Shown here piece after piece: positions 27,426 to 35,577 of a stretch of 64,000 nucleotides of DNA. The position numbers were made by a program, and so were the translations under genes. This stretch comes from CBDAQV01 sp965199335 (GTDB taxonomy: Bacteria > Pseudomonadota > Alphaproteobacteria > CALMVH01). Numbering within the stretch: position 1 is the stretch's first letter; every line of letters begins with the position of its first letter. The notes under the pieces are model-generated. The model saw nothing but the letters and a program-made list of their open reading frames with translations, was not told the origin of the DNA and did no database searches. The stretch is from assembly GCA_965199335.1 (NCBI GenBank), contig CBDAQZ010000004.1, positions 248,001-312,000 of the forward strand. The letters are read 5' to 3'.

Positions 27426-28121
27426 CTAATCAGCATAATCGAACAACGTTTTCTGTGCCGGCGCCAACTGGATCGGCTCTGCCAATTCTGCTCCCTCGGC
27501 CTTGACGGAATTTACCTTGGGTGAGACTGGATAGCATACGAACTCTGGCATATCACTGGGCTGCACAAGCTTGCGAGCCTCGTCAACGGTGCCCTCCAGA
27601 TATGTAGACCAATCCTTCCGATCGATGATCAGCGGTGCACGATTATGGATTGGCTTTACCAGGGCACCAGGCTCGACCGTCAGCTCGACGTAGGTCAGCA
27701 GCGTTTCGTCTGCATCTGGGTCGCGCCATTCCGACCATATGCCGGCCATGGCGAACACAGCGCCATCGGCGCGCCTGAAGGCAAACGGCTGCTTTTTGCC
27801 ATCGACAATCGCCCATTCATAGAAACCGTCACACGGCACCAGGCAGCGGCGTGCGGCAAAGGGTTCGGACTTGGCCATGCTTTCGGCACGAGCATTGTAG
27901 AAGGGCGCTCGGCCTTTAACCATTCTGATTTTCTGGTCGCGGTAATCCCAGCTCGCCATATCCAACTGCCGCTGCCGAGCCTTGCCCAGACGAACGATCG
28001 GCTGGCGATCGGTGATTGCGACATTCCAACGCGGCGGAAAATTCGGGATCGAACCGTGCTTGACCGCAAAGTCCTGTTGGACCTTCTGGACATCGGAATA
28101 CATCATCTTGCGCGCGCACAT
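27426..28121 (-). CDS. yedK: SOS response-associated peptidase YedK/HMCES-like
   Basis: A 231-residue SRAP-domain protein. HMCES/YedK proteins bind abasic sites in single-stranded DNA and form a protective thiazolidine cross-link through the amino-terminal cysteine. Here the protein begins Met-Cys (MCARKMMYSD), giving Cys2 as required. The other active-site positions are visible: the Asn in FYNARAE, the Glu in CDGFYEW, and the His in KPIHNRAPLI. Translation starts three bases after the stop of the zinc-ribbon gene and the stop precedes dinB by 11 bases. It therefore fits a damage-response operon. Confidence 0.93.
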   Translation of the reverse strand: MCARKMMYSDVQKVQQDFAVKHGSIPNFPPRWNVAITDRQPIVRLGKARQRQLDMASWDYRDQKIRMVKGRAPFYNARAESMAKSEPFAARRCLVPCDGFYEWAIVDGKKQPFAFRRADGAVFAMAGIWSEWRDPDADETLLTYVELTVEPGALVKPIHNRAPLIIDRKDWSTYLEGTVDEARKLVQPSDMPEFVCYPVSPKVNSVKAEGAELAEPIQLAPAQKTLFDYAD

Positions 28122-28124
28122 GCT

Positions 28125-28370
28125 CTACAATGCCCTTTGCCGTGTTGCAGCGACCACGATAGGCCGACGCTGTAATGTTGGTTCTCTGCGGCCGCAGTCG
28201 GAGCAAGTCAGCCGCTTCATGACCTTGGCCATGCGTTCATATTCATCGAGCTTATGCTGCTGCATCAAGCGTGGAATGTAGAGCTCGCCTTCATGACGGC
28301 AATCCGGGCAAACCGCATGCAGGGTAAATCGCTCTGGTTGGTGCCACGCCAGTAAAAAGCTTTCCGCCAT
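28125..28370 (-). CDS. Small zinc-ribbon protein, first gene of the yedK-dinB operon
   Basis: About 81 residues. The start at 28368-28370 (MAESFLLAW) is preferred over the longer frame, because the extension would run over the divergent imuA start. Two CxxC pairs (HAVCPDCRHEG and RLTCSDCGRRE) should bind one zinc ion. The fold resembles small zinc-ribbon proteins of unknown function that occur with SOS genes. Its stop is three bases from yedK's start, so the two are translationally coupled. Confidence 0.65.
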   Translation of the reverse strand: MAESFLLAWHQPERFTLHAVCPDCRHEGELYIPRLMQQHKLDEYERMAKVMKRLTCSDCGRREPTLQRRPIVVAATRQRAL

Positions 28371-28448
28371 CGTTCCTCTTAGATGCATCACAAAACCGTT
28401 ACGATGAGCCGTTTTTTCGATCGCGCTTGACTCGACCACCGACTCAAT

Positions 28449-28463
28449 GTTCTTATTATGTTC
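28449..28463 (+). promoter_or_regulatory. LexA (SOS) box, alphaproteobacterial type
   Basis: GTTC-TTATTAT-GTTC is a perfect match to the alphaproteobacterial LexA operator GTTC-N7-GTTC. It lies 21 bases upstream of the imuA start codon and about 80 bases from the start of the divergent zinc-ribbon/yedK/dinB operon, so it can repress both. No lexA gene is in the window. Confidence 0.88.
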
Positions 28464-28484
28464 TACCTTTATAGGACAAGACCC

Positions 28485-29162
28485 ATGGATAAGCAACAGA
28501 GGTTGGCAGAGCTCAAAAGCCGCATCCGTCTTATGGAGCGACGGCCGCCTTTAGAGAGCAACAGCATCCATTTCGGCGTTTCAGACCTCGATGGTGCCCT
28601 TGGCGACAGCGGTTTACCGTTGGCCTGCGTCCATGAAGTCTATGGCGACGATGCAGGCACGACATCCGCTGCTGGTTTCATTGCCGCTATTTTGACCTTG
28701 TTGCGGCCTGCCCCCACGGTTTGGATTGCCACAGACAATGCCCTGTATCTGCCTGGCCTCCACCCATTCGGCATTAACACCGACAATCTTTTGTTCGTCG
28801 CGGTTAGAAATGCCAAGGACGGATTATGGGCGATGGAAGAAGCTTTGCGTTGGCCCGGCTTGCGCGCTGTCGTTGCCGAGCTGGATCGCTTTGACCTGAC
28901 GGCGACCAGGCGGCTGCAACTGGCTGCGGAAGAAAGCGGTGTCACAGGCTTCATCTTAGCCCGGCGTGAGCAGGGGCTATCATCCGGAGTGACGCGATGG
29001 CAGGTCTCCCCTGCCCCGGCCACTGATGCCAGTACGGCGAACTGGCATGTGACCCTATCGCGGTCCCGAACCGGCAGAACGGCCTCCTGCATGGTGCAAT
29101 GGCAACAAGGTTTTGTTGTACGGACCCAAGGCTACCTATCGCGTCAGCAGGTGGCGCAATGA
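28485..29162 (+). CDS. imuA: ImuA, mutasome RecA-like accessory protein
   Basis: About 225 residues from the ATG at 28485. A RecA/SulA-like fold is suggested by the segments CVHEVYGDDAGTTSAAGF and APTVWIATDNALYLPGL. ImuA acts with ImuB and DnaE2 in damage-induced mutagenesis, probably contacting RecA and ImuB. The start at 28485 is chosen because it follows the LexA box by 21 bases; the earlier ATG at 28458 would lie inside the box. Its stop overlaps the imuB start (ATGA), which is typical of this operon. Confidence 0.9.
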   Translation: MDKQQRLAELKSRIRLMERRPPLESNSIHFGVSDLDGALGDSGLPLACVHEVYGDDAGTTSAAGFIAAILTLLRPAPTVWIATDNALYLPGLHPFGINTDNLLFVAVRNAKDGLWAMEEALRWPGLRAVVAELDRFDLTATRRLQLAAEESGVTGFILARREQGLSSGVTRWQVSPAPATDASTANWHVTLSRSRTGRTASCMVQWQQGFVVRTQGYLSRQQVAQ

Positions 29163-30664
29163 CTGCACGTTTCCTCTCGCTTTGGATGCCGCGTTTTACC
29201 TGCGATTGGCTCGATCGCCAGCAACCTGGACTACGGTTGCGCCCTGTAGCGATCACGACAAAGGAAAAAGGCGGCCAGGCTATCGTTGGCTATAATGTAC
29301 AGGCGATCCGATTGGGCATACGGGCTGGGATGAAACTGGCTGACGCCAACGCCCTGGAACCCAAACTACTGGTATTCGACGATGATCCCGTCCGCGATCA
29401 GCGCGCCCTAGACGCTTTAGCGGGATGGTGCGAACGCTTTACGCCGTTTGTAGCTATAGACGTGCCAGGCGGACTTTATCTCGATATTACGGGTTGCGCT
29501 CACCTCTTTGGCGGCGAACAGGCTTTGCTGCAGCGCGTGCTCGGCAGCCTGCGGCAGATTGGCTATGAGAGCTATGCCGCCATTGCTGACACGCCCGGCG
29601 CCGCCTGGGCAATCGCGCGCTATGCCACCAGCCCTGAGCGCAGCGGCATCGTTGTCCCGCCTGAGCGACAGGCACAAGCGTTGGAGCGCTTGCCGGTTTC
29701 CGCTCTGCGCCTTTCCGGTGAAACCGAGACCGTCCTACAAAGGTTGGGCTTGCGCCGTATCGGTGAGCTGTACGCCATCAAACGCGCTGCATTGGCCAAA
29801 CGCTTTGGACCGGAAGTGTTGCTGCGGCTGGACCAGGCGCTCGGAAACCAACCCGAACCGATCTCACCACGCCGGCCGACCGCAGAGCATATCGCTAAAG
29901 AACTGTTTGTTGAGCCGATCTCGACCAGGGAAGCGATCGAGGCTGCGACATTCCGAATGCTTGAAACTCTCTGCGCAAACCTGGTCGAAGCCAGCCGTGG
30001 CGCTCGAATGGTCGAGTTGCGCTGGTGGCGTGTAGATGGTGAGGTGGGCGAGATTCAAATCGGCACCTCCGCGCCGTCCAGGGCACCCAAACATCTGCTG
30101 CGCCTGTTTGCCGAGCGGCTGGATAAAATCGATCCCGGATTCGGAATTGAAGCGATGGCGCTACATGCTGTGCGGACTGATGTTATGGCAGTTTCCCAGC
30201 TAGGCATGGATACGCAAAATGGACAAGCCAATCTGGCGGCGCTGATCGATCGGCTATCGACGCGGTTCGGAAAGGGCGTGGCGGTGCGGTTTGCGCCTGC
30301 GGAAAGCTGGCTACCTGAACGGGCGGTGCGCAAGGTGCCGGTATTCTCGCAGATCAAGGCCCGCCCCTGGCCCGTCGATCGGCCAAGGCCTCTTCGGCTG
30401 TTGCCGGAGCCGGAGGCGATCGAAGTGGTCGCCATGCTGCCCGATGACCCACCGGTACTTGTGCGTTGGAAAGGCAGCCCACGCCGTATCATTCGCGCCG
30501 AGGGGCCCGAACGGATTGAACCGGAATGGTGGAAACGCGGTGAGCCGTCGCGCGACTATTATCGGATCGAAGACCAAGAAGGGCGGCGTTATTGGGTCTA
30601 TCGCGCCGGTAGCTACGATGCCGCGCATCCGCCGCGCTGGTATTTGCATGGGCTATTCGCGTGA
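29159..30664 (+). CDS. imuB: ImuB, Y-family-like mutasome hub protein
   Basis: A protein of about 501 residues from the ATG at 29159, which overlaps the imuA stop. It has the Y-family polymerase fold (SLWMPRFTCDWLDRQQPG, then VDVPGGLYLDITGCAHLFGG), but the acidic residues that bind catalytic magnesium in true polymerases are not in place. This marks ImuB rather than DinB. ImuB links DnaE2 to the beta clamp. The C-terminal region (WWKRGEPSRDYYRIEDQEG, RYWVYRAG) is the family's usual end. Its TGA overlaps the GTG start of dnaE2, so the three proteins are translated as a unit. Confidence 0.93.
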   Translation: MTARFLSLWMPRFTCDWLDRQQPGLRLRPVAITTKEKGGQAIVGYNVQAIRLGIRAGMKLADANALEPKLLVFDDDPVRDQRALDALAGWCERFTPFVAIDVPGGLYLDITGCAHLFGGEQALLQRVLGSLRQIGYESYAAIADTPGAAWAIARYATSPERSGIVVPPERQAQALERLPVSALRLSGETETVLQRLGLRRIGELYAIKRAALAKRFGPEVLLRLDQALGNQPEPISPRRPTAEHIAKELFVEPISTREAIEAATFRMLETLCANLVEASRGARMVELRWWRVDGEVGEIQIGTSAPSRAPKHLLRLFAERLDKIDPGFGIEAMALHAVRTDVMAVSQLGMDTQNGQANLAALIDRLSTRFGKGVAVRFAPAESWLPERAVRKVPVFSQIKARPWPVDRPRPLRLLPEPEAIEVVAMLPDDPPVLVRWKGSPRRIIRAEGPERIEPEWWKRGEPSRDYYRIEDQEGRRYWVYRAGSYDAAHPPRWYLHGLFA

Positions 30665-33600
30665 GCGATGTTTGCATGAGTCGTGCAAATGACACAGTGG
30701 CCTATGCGGAACTGCAGGTTGCGAGCAACTTCTCGTTCCTGCGCGGTGCCAGTCATGCCGAAGAACTGGTCAAGCAGGCTGTGGCGCTGGGGCATACAGC
30801 AATAGCTGTGACAGACCGCAACACATTGGCCGGCGTGGTCCGCGCTTATGTTGCCGCGCGCGACCAGCCGATCCAGTTGATAATTGGCGCCCGGCTGGAC
30901 TTGCGTGACGGAAATTCTCTGCTGTGCTGGCCGACGGATCGCGCCGCCTATGGCCGGCTCTCACAGCTGCTGACGCTGGGCAAAACGCAGCGCGGCGCGC
31001 CCAAGGGAGACTGCTGGATCGAACTGGTCGACGTGCTAGCGCATGCCGATGGGCAACTGTTCGCCGCGATCCCGCCCGAGGTGCCCGATGAACACTTTAT
31101 CCGCTTCCTTGCTGAATGCCGTAACGGTCTAGGCGACCGTTTATCTTTGGTCGCCTCGCATGGCTGTCGCGGTGACGATGCCAGGCGCATAGCAAAATTG
31201 GCGAAGATGGATGTGCCGCTCCTCGCTACCAACGATGTCCATTACCATGTGCCGGGCCGCCGCCCCTTGCAGGATGTGCTGACTTGCGTGCGGGAGAAAT
31301 GCACGATCGATGAAGCCGGGTTCAGACTTGCTGCCAATGCCGAGCGCTACCTCAAGCCACCTGCTGAAATGGCTCGTCTGTTCTGCGACTATCCTGAAGC
31401 CATCGCCCGCACCATGGAGATCGCGCAGGCTTGTCGCTTCTCGCTCGACGAGCTCAAATACGAATATCCGCATGAGATGACCGGCAATGGGCGCAGCGCC
31501 GCCGAAGAACTGGCGCATTTAGCCTGGGACGGCGCGCGCACCCGCTATCCGGGATTCATTCCCGACAAAATCAAAGCGGCCATCGAGCATGAACTCGCCC
31601 TGATCGGACAGATGGAATACGAACCATACTTCCTGACGGTGTATGACATCGTTCGCTACGCCGAGAGCAAGGATATATTGTGCCAGGGGCGCGGCTCGGC
31701 GGCGAACTCGACCGTCTGCTACTGCCTGGGCATCACGGCGGTCGATCCAACCATGACCGACCTTCTGTTCGAACGCTTCATCTCTACCGCGCGTAATGAG
31801 CCACCCGACATCGACGTAGACTTCGAGCACGAGCGCCGCGAAGAGATCATCCAGTACATTTACGAGAAGTACGGCCGTCACCGCGCCGGCATTGCCGCCA
31901 CGGTGATCCGCTATCGCTCGCGCAGCGCTATTACCGATGTCGGCAAGGCACTCGGCTTGACAGACGATACGGTTAAGCGCCTATCGGGTTCGATCTGGGG
32001 ATATGGCGGCGAAGACATCGACGACGACCGCGTGCGCGAGCAGGGTTTGAATCCTGATGATCCGCGCCTGCGGCTCGCGCTGACACTGGCGGCTGAGCTA
32101 TACGGGTTTCCGCGTCATTTGTCGCAGCACGTCGGCGGTTTCGTAATCACGCGAGGACCGCTCGCCGAACTATGCCCGATCATGGACGCCTCAATGGAGG
32201 ATCGCACCAATATCGAATGGGACAAGGACGATATCGATGCTCTGCGTATCCTCAAGGTGGATGTGCTGGCGCTCGGCATGTTGACTTGCGTCCAGCGCGC
32301 CTTTGGCCTTATACGTCGTTATTACGGCAAGCCCTTCACACTGGCGACGGTGCCAAAAGAAGATCCGGCGGTTTACGAGATGATCTCGCGTGCGGATACG
32401 CTGGGTGTATTCCAGATCGAGAGCCGGGCGCAGATGACCATGCTGCCGCGCCTGCGTCCAAACAAATTCTATGATTTGGTAATCGAGGTAGCGATCGTAC
32501 GGCCAGGTCCGATCCAGGGCGACATGGTGCATCCTTATTTGCGCCGGCGGGATGGCATCGAAAAAGCCACCTACCCCTCGAAAGAGCTTGAAGAGGTGCT
32601 GTCGCGCACGCTCGGCGTGCCGCTGTTCCAAGAGCAAGCGATGAAGATAGCCATCGTAGCAGCTGGCTTTACGCCTGCCGAAGCCGATCAGTTGCGCCGC
32701 GCCATGGCGACGTTCAAGAAGGTCGGCATCATCGACACGTTTCGGGACAAGATGGTCAATGGCATGATCGCCAATGGCTATGATCCAGAGTTTGCCCAGC
32801 GCTGCTTCAAGCAGATTGAAGGCTTTGGCACTTATGGCTTTCCAGAAAGCCACGCCGCCAGCTTCGCGCTGTTGGTCTACATCTCCGCGTGGATCAAATG
32901 CCATTACCCGGCTGTATTTGCTGCCGCACTTTTAAATAGCCAGCCAATGGGTTTTTATGCGCCAGCGCAAATCGTGCGCGATGCACGCGAGCACGGTGTC
33001 GAAGTGCGCGAGCCGGACCTCAACCATTCCCACTGGGATTGTACGTTGGAGGCTGGATCGTGTGGCTACGCTCTTCGCCTCGGCCTGCGCCAACTCAAAA
33101 GCGTCGGTCAAGAAACGGTCGAAACAATTTTAAAGGCGCGGGGCAATGGCTATCCCGATCTGCATACGCTGTGGCGCAGAACCCGACTGCCCACATCCGT
33201 TCTGGAGCCATTAGCAAACGGTGATGCATTCCGTTCGCTAGGCATGGACCGTCGCCAAGCATTATGGGCAATCCGCGCCCTCGAACCCACCGCGTTGCCG
33301 CTATTCGATAGTTTTGAAGCAGAAGTCGATACGAGTGGGGAAGCTCTTCCGGCAATGCGCTTGGGAGAACATGTGGCTGAAGATTACGCCAGCCTGTCGC
33401 TATCGCTAAAAGCCCATCCGATTGCGTTCATACGCCCCTATTTAGTGGGCAGCGATTTGCCTATTAAACCCGCCATGAAGCAGTTCGCCGCACCGTCTCC
33501 GCGCGTTATCGGCGGACCCCATGATGGCACGCCCGGTCGGCCCAATAGCTTCGAGAAGTTTGCCGTTGCGCATGGGACCATACCACGCTCTCGCCGAAAC

Positions 33601-34026
33601 CAGATGGGTTTCCCGCTAGTGACCGCGACCGACCTGGCAGATTTGCCGCAGCACAAGATGATTTGCGTTGCTGGACTGGTGCTTGTCCGGCAACGGCCTG
33701 GTACAGCGAAAGGTGTAATGTTCATTACCATTGAGGACGAAACCGGCGCGATCAACCTAGTCATATTCCCGGATATGTACGAAGCTAACCGACGTGCCGT
33801 TTTGACCGGTCGAGCGCTATTGGTCGATGGCATGTTGGAAAAAGTCGGCAGCGGCGAACACCAGGTAATCCACGTGATCGTCAAAAAACTGACGGATATC
33901 ACCGATCAGCTTTCGATCCTGACCGAGCAAGTGGAGTATGTACCCAAACCTCGCAATACCAGCGAGACGGGCAGTGCTAGACCGGAAGGGGCCAGAATGA
34001 TTCCGATGCCGCGCAGTTTTCGGTAA
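30661..34026 (+). CDS. dnaE2: Error-prone DNA polymerase DnaE2
   Basis: A C-family polymerase of about 1120 residues that performs damage-induced mutagenic synthesis with ImuA and ImuB. It has an N-terminal PHP domain (LQVASNFSFLRGASHAEELV), the catalytic NEPPDIDVDFEHERR at about 380-390, GRGSAANSTVCYCLGIT, the GFPESHAASFALLVY helix-hairpin-helix region, and a C-terminal OB fold (ICVAGLVLVRQRPGTAKG). The start may be GTG at 30661, overlapping the imuB stop, or ATG at 30676. The short PHP domain and lack of the replicative C-terminal extension separate it from DnaE1. Confidence 0.95.
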   Translation: MSDVCMSRANDTVAYAELQVASNFSFLRGASHAEELVKQAVALGHTAIAVTDRNTLAGVVRAYVAARDQPIQLIIGARLDLRDGNSLLCWPTDRAAYGRLSQLLTLGKTQRGAPKGDCWIELVDVLAHADGQLFAAIPPEVPDEHFIRFLAECRNGLGDRLSLVASHGCRGDDARRIAKLAKMDVPLLATNDVHYHVPGRRPLQDVLTCVREKCTIDEAGFRLAANAERYLKPPAEMARLFCDYPEAIARTMEIAQACRFSLDELKYEYPHEMTGNGRSAAEELAHLAWDGARTRYPGFIPDKIKAAIEHELALIGQMEYEPYFLTVYDIVRYAESKDILCQGRGSAANSTVCYCLGITAVDPTMTDLLFERFISTARNEPPDIDVDFEHERREEIIQYIYEKYGRHRAGIAATVIRYRSRSAITDVGKALGLTDDTVKRLSGSIWGYGGEDIDDDRVREQGLNPDDPRLRLALTLAAELYGFPRHLSQHVGGFVITRGPLAELCPIMDASMEDRTNIEWDKDDIDALRILKVDVLALGMLTCVQRAFGLIRRYYGKPFTLATVPKEDPAVYEMISRADTLGVFQIESRAQMTMLPRLRPNKFYDLVIEVAIVRPGPIQGDMVHPYLRRRDGIEKATYPSKELEEVLSRTLGVPLFQEQAMKIAIVAAGFTPAEADQLRRAMATFKKVGIIDTFRDKMVNGMIANGYDPEFAQRCFKQIEGFGTYGFPESHAASFALLVYISAWIKCHYPAVFAAALLNSQPMGFYAPAQIVRDAREHGVEVREPDLNHSHWDCTLEAGSCGYALRLGLRQLKSVGQETVETILKARGNGYPDLHTLWRRTRLPTSVLEPLANGDAFRSLGMDRRQALWAIRALEPTALPLFDSFEAEVDTSGEALPAMRLGEHVAEDYASLSLSLKAHPIAFIRPYLVGSDLPIKPAMKQFAAPSPRVIGGPHDGTPGRPNSFEKFAVAHGTIPRSRRNQMGFPLVTATDLADLPQHKMICVAGLVLVRQRPGTAKGVMFITIEDETGAINLVIFPDMYEANRRAVLTGRALLVDGMLEKVGSGEHQVIHVIVKKLTDITDQLSILTEQVEYVPKPRNTSETGSARPEGARMIPMPRSFR

Positions 34027-34212
34027 CGGCCAATCGGCCCCTGACTCAGGCTCATCGCGTTTGTCTGTCCAGGCCAACCGCCAGTCCAAGTACGATCTAA
34101 CGTCAAGTGTCCCTGCAGCGCTTTTTATTTCGCGTTGAAGCTCTTTCGAGATTTCCCCATCTTGGGCATTATCAGAAAACTTTAGGACAAGATGGCCGCC
34201 AACGCTGGTATC

Positions 34213-34470
34213 CTACTGTCCATTGCGCGTTTCACGGTCGCCGGCTTGATCCGCTTCTTTTTGACAGATGTAAGCGCCATGATGAGTTCTACCGTACCAA
34301 CGCTCGCCTTTGAGATGGTAGACGCCCGAAGGTATATTTAGCCAAACAACGGTATCGTTAGGACAGTGTTCCTGTGCTGCCTCCTCCGAGGTAAATGTTG
34401 CAGGCCCTGCCCGGCATAGATGAGGGATAGCAACGAGCAGCATGCTGACTAAAATACTGCGGAAAAGCAT
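34213..34470 (-). CDS. Small exported hypothetical protein
   Basis: About 85 residues from the ATG at 34468-34470. A signal peptide (MLFRSILVSMLLVAIPHLCRA) precedes a mature part reading AQEHCPNDTVVWLN, then HLKGERWYGRTHHGAYIC. This pattern, with two cysteines and a YGRTxxGxYIC core, is common in uncharacterised periplasmic proteins of Acetobacteraceae and sphingomonads. A longer frame to 34560 would put 30 unrelated residues before the signal and overlap the divergent gene at 34544, so it is rejected. Function unknown. Confidence 0.7.
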   Translation of the reverse strand: MLFRSILVSMLLVAIPHLCRAGPATFTSEEAAQEHCPNDTVVWLNIPSGVYHLKGERWYGRTHHGAYICQKEADQAGDRETRNGQ

Positions 34471-34543
34471 GAGTGTTCCTCTCTGATTCTGAAATCGGAA
34501 TAACACAGTTTGAAACTTATGCATCTCCCTAATAGAATGCACT

Positions 34544-34780
34544 ATGAGCCCTCGTTGCATACAGATACGATACCTTTCCTCAAACGGCCGAACGCACCTT
34601 ACGCCACCCCTGGATAGCGAAGCGGAAGCATTGAAAGAGGCCTGTGAGATTTACGGATACCAAGTCAACGGTTACAGAAAATTTTCAGCTGTTTCGATCG
34701 TTGAGACATCGGGAGAAACGACTTACGTGTTGATCAATGAGGACGCGGTCAAAATAGCGTGGCTTCAACTAAGTTCATGA
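34544..34780 (+). CDS. Small hypothetical protein
   Basis: A 78-residue protein (MSPRCIQIRYLSSNGRTHL, then EAEALKEACEIYGYQVNGYR, ending VKIAWLQLSS). The amphipathic helix and mixed beta strands look like a folded small domain rather than a random frame, but I do not recognise it. It is divergent from the exported protein gene at 34213-34470. Its first bases are duplicated at 20252, suggesting that this short gene or its flank has been copied around the replicon. Confidence 0.5.
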   Translation: MSPRCIQIRYLSSNGRTHLTPPLDSEAEALKEACEIYGYQVNGYRKFSAVSIVETSGETTYVLINEDAVKIAWLQLSS

Positions 34781-34892
34781 GCAAACGCCTGTGTTGCGCT
34801 CCGCCGGTGTAAGCCTTTCGAAAAGAAGAATCGCGCGAGCATAGACGGCCATCATACATTTTTCTCATATGAGAAGCAGGAGTAATTCAGCA

Positions 34893-35352
34893 ATGACCTA
34901 TGATAAGAAAATGATTTTATCTCGTTTGGAGAGAGCGGATAAAACCGACACTGTTTCGGACGCATTGTCCTATCTTTCTCTAAAAACGCTAGATGTGGCG
35001 TCCGATAAGATTGAAAAAATTAGCGTTTGCCGATGCGATCGGCATTTGGGGACGCTGCATAGTAAGCGTTTCAGAGGTCGGAAAAACTTTAAACGGCGGC
35101 GAGCAATTTCTTAAGTCATTAAAATTATTAAATTTTGACCTGCAGCTAGATCAGTTTTCTTTCCAAAATTCCTCAGTCACGGTGAACGTATTTTTTGAGC
35201 ATGAGAATGAGAATTTCATTGGGTTTGTGGCTGTTAATCCTGAAATTGAAAACCAAATTCGATCTATCAGTGATCTATCTAAAAGTAACACAAATCTGAC
35301 CAGACATGATACGCGCGTAGATGGCGAAAATTTTCCTCACACTGTGCATTGA
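34893..35352 (+). pseudogene. Hypothetical protein, apparently frameshifted
   Basis: The first part reads MTYDKKMILSRLERADKTD, then ALSYLSLKTLDVASDKIEKI, from 34893. At about 35025 the sensible reading moves to the next frame (AFADAIGIWGRCIVSVSEVG, then VNVFFEHENENFIGFVAVNP), which stops at 35352. Both halves have the same AT-rich codon use, and neither alone has a plausible end or start. A single small indel would join them into about 150 residues. The family is not recognised. The alternative is two overlapping tiny genes, which I think less likely. Confidence 0.45.
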
Positions 35353-35398
35353 AATACGCTGTAAGTTAGCTGTTTGGCATACAGTCTGTGAAACTGAT

Positions 35399-35429
35399 AC
35401 TGACTCAGTTGGTTTCGTCAGTTTTTTTT
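35399..35429 (+). terminator. Candidate rho-independent terminator
   Basis: ACTGAC (35399-35404) pairs with GTCAGT (35417-35422), followed directly by a run of eight T. It ends transcription from the upstream hypothetical gene and insulates the helicase-nuclease gene at 35578. Confidence 0.55.
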
Positions 35430-35577
35430 GAGACTTCAGGTACCGATGTTGACGTAGCGGCTACAGAGAAGTGCCCCCTGTTTTGACGGTGCATTTCTTG
35501 ATTGCAATCATAACGCATTATCCTGCTAGTGAGAAATCAGTCTCTGGAGCCTGAAGCAGATTTAGGCTAGCCTTCTC

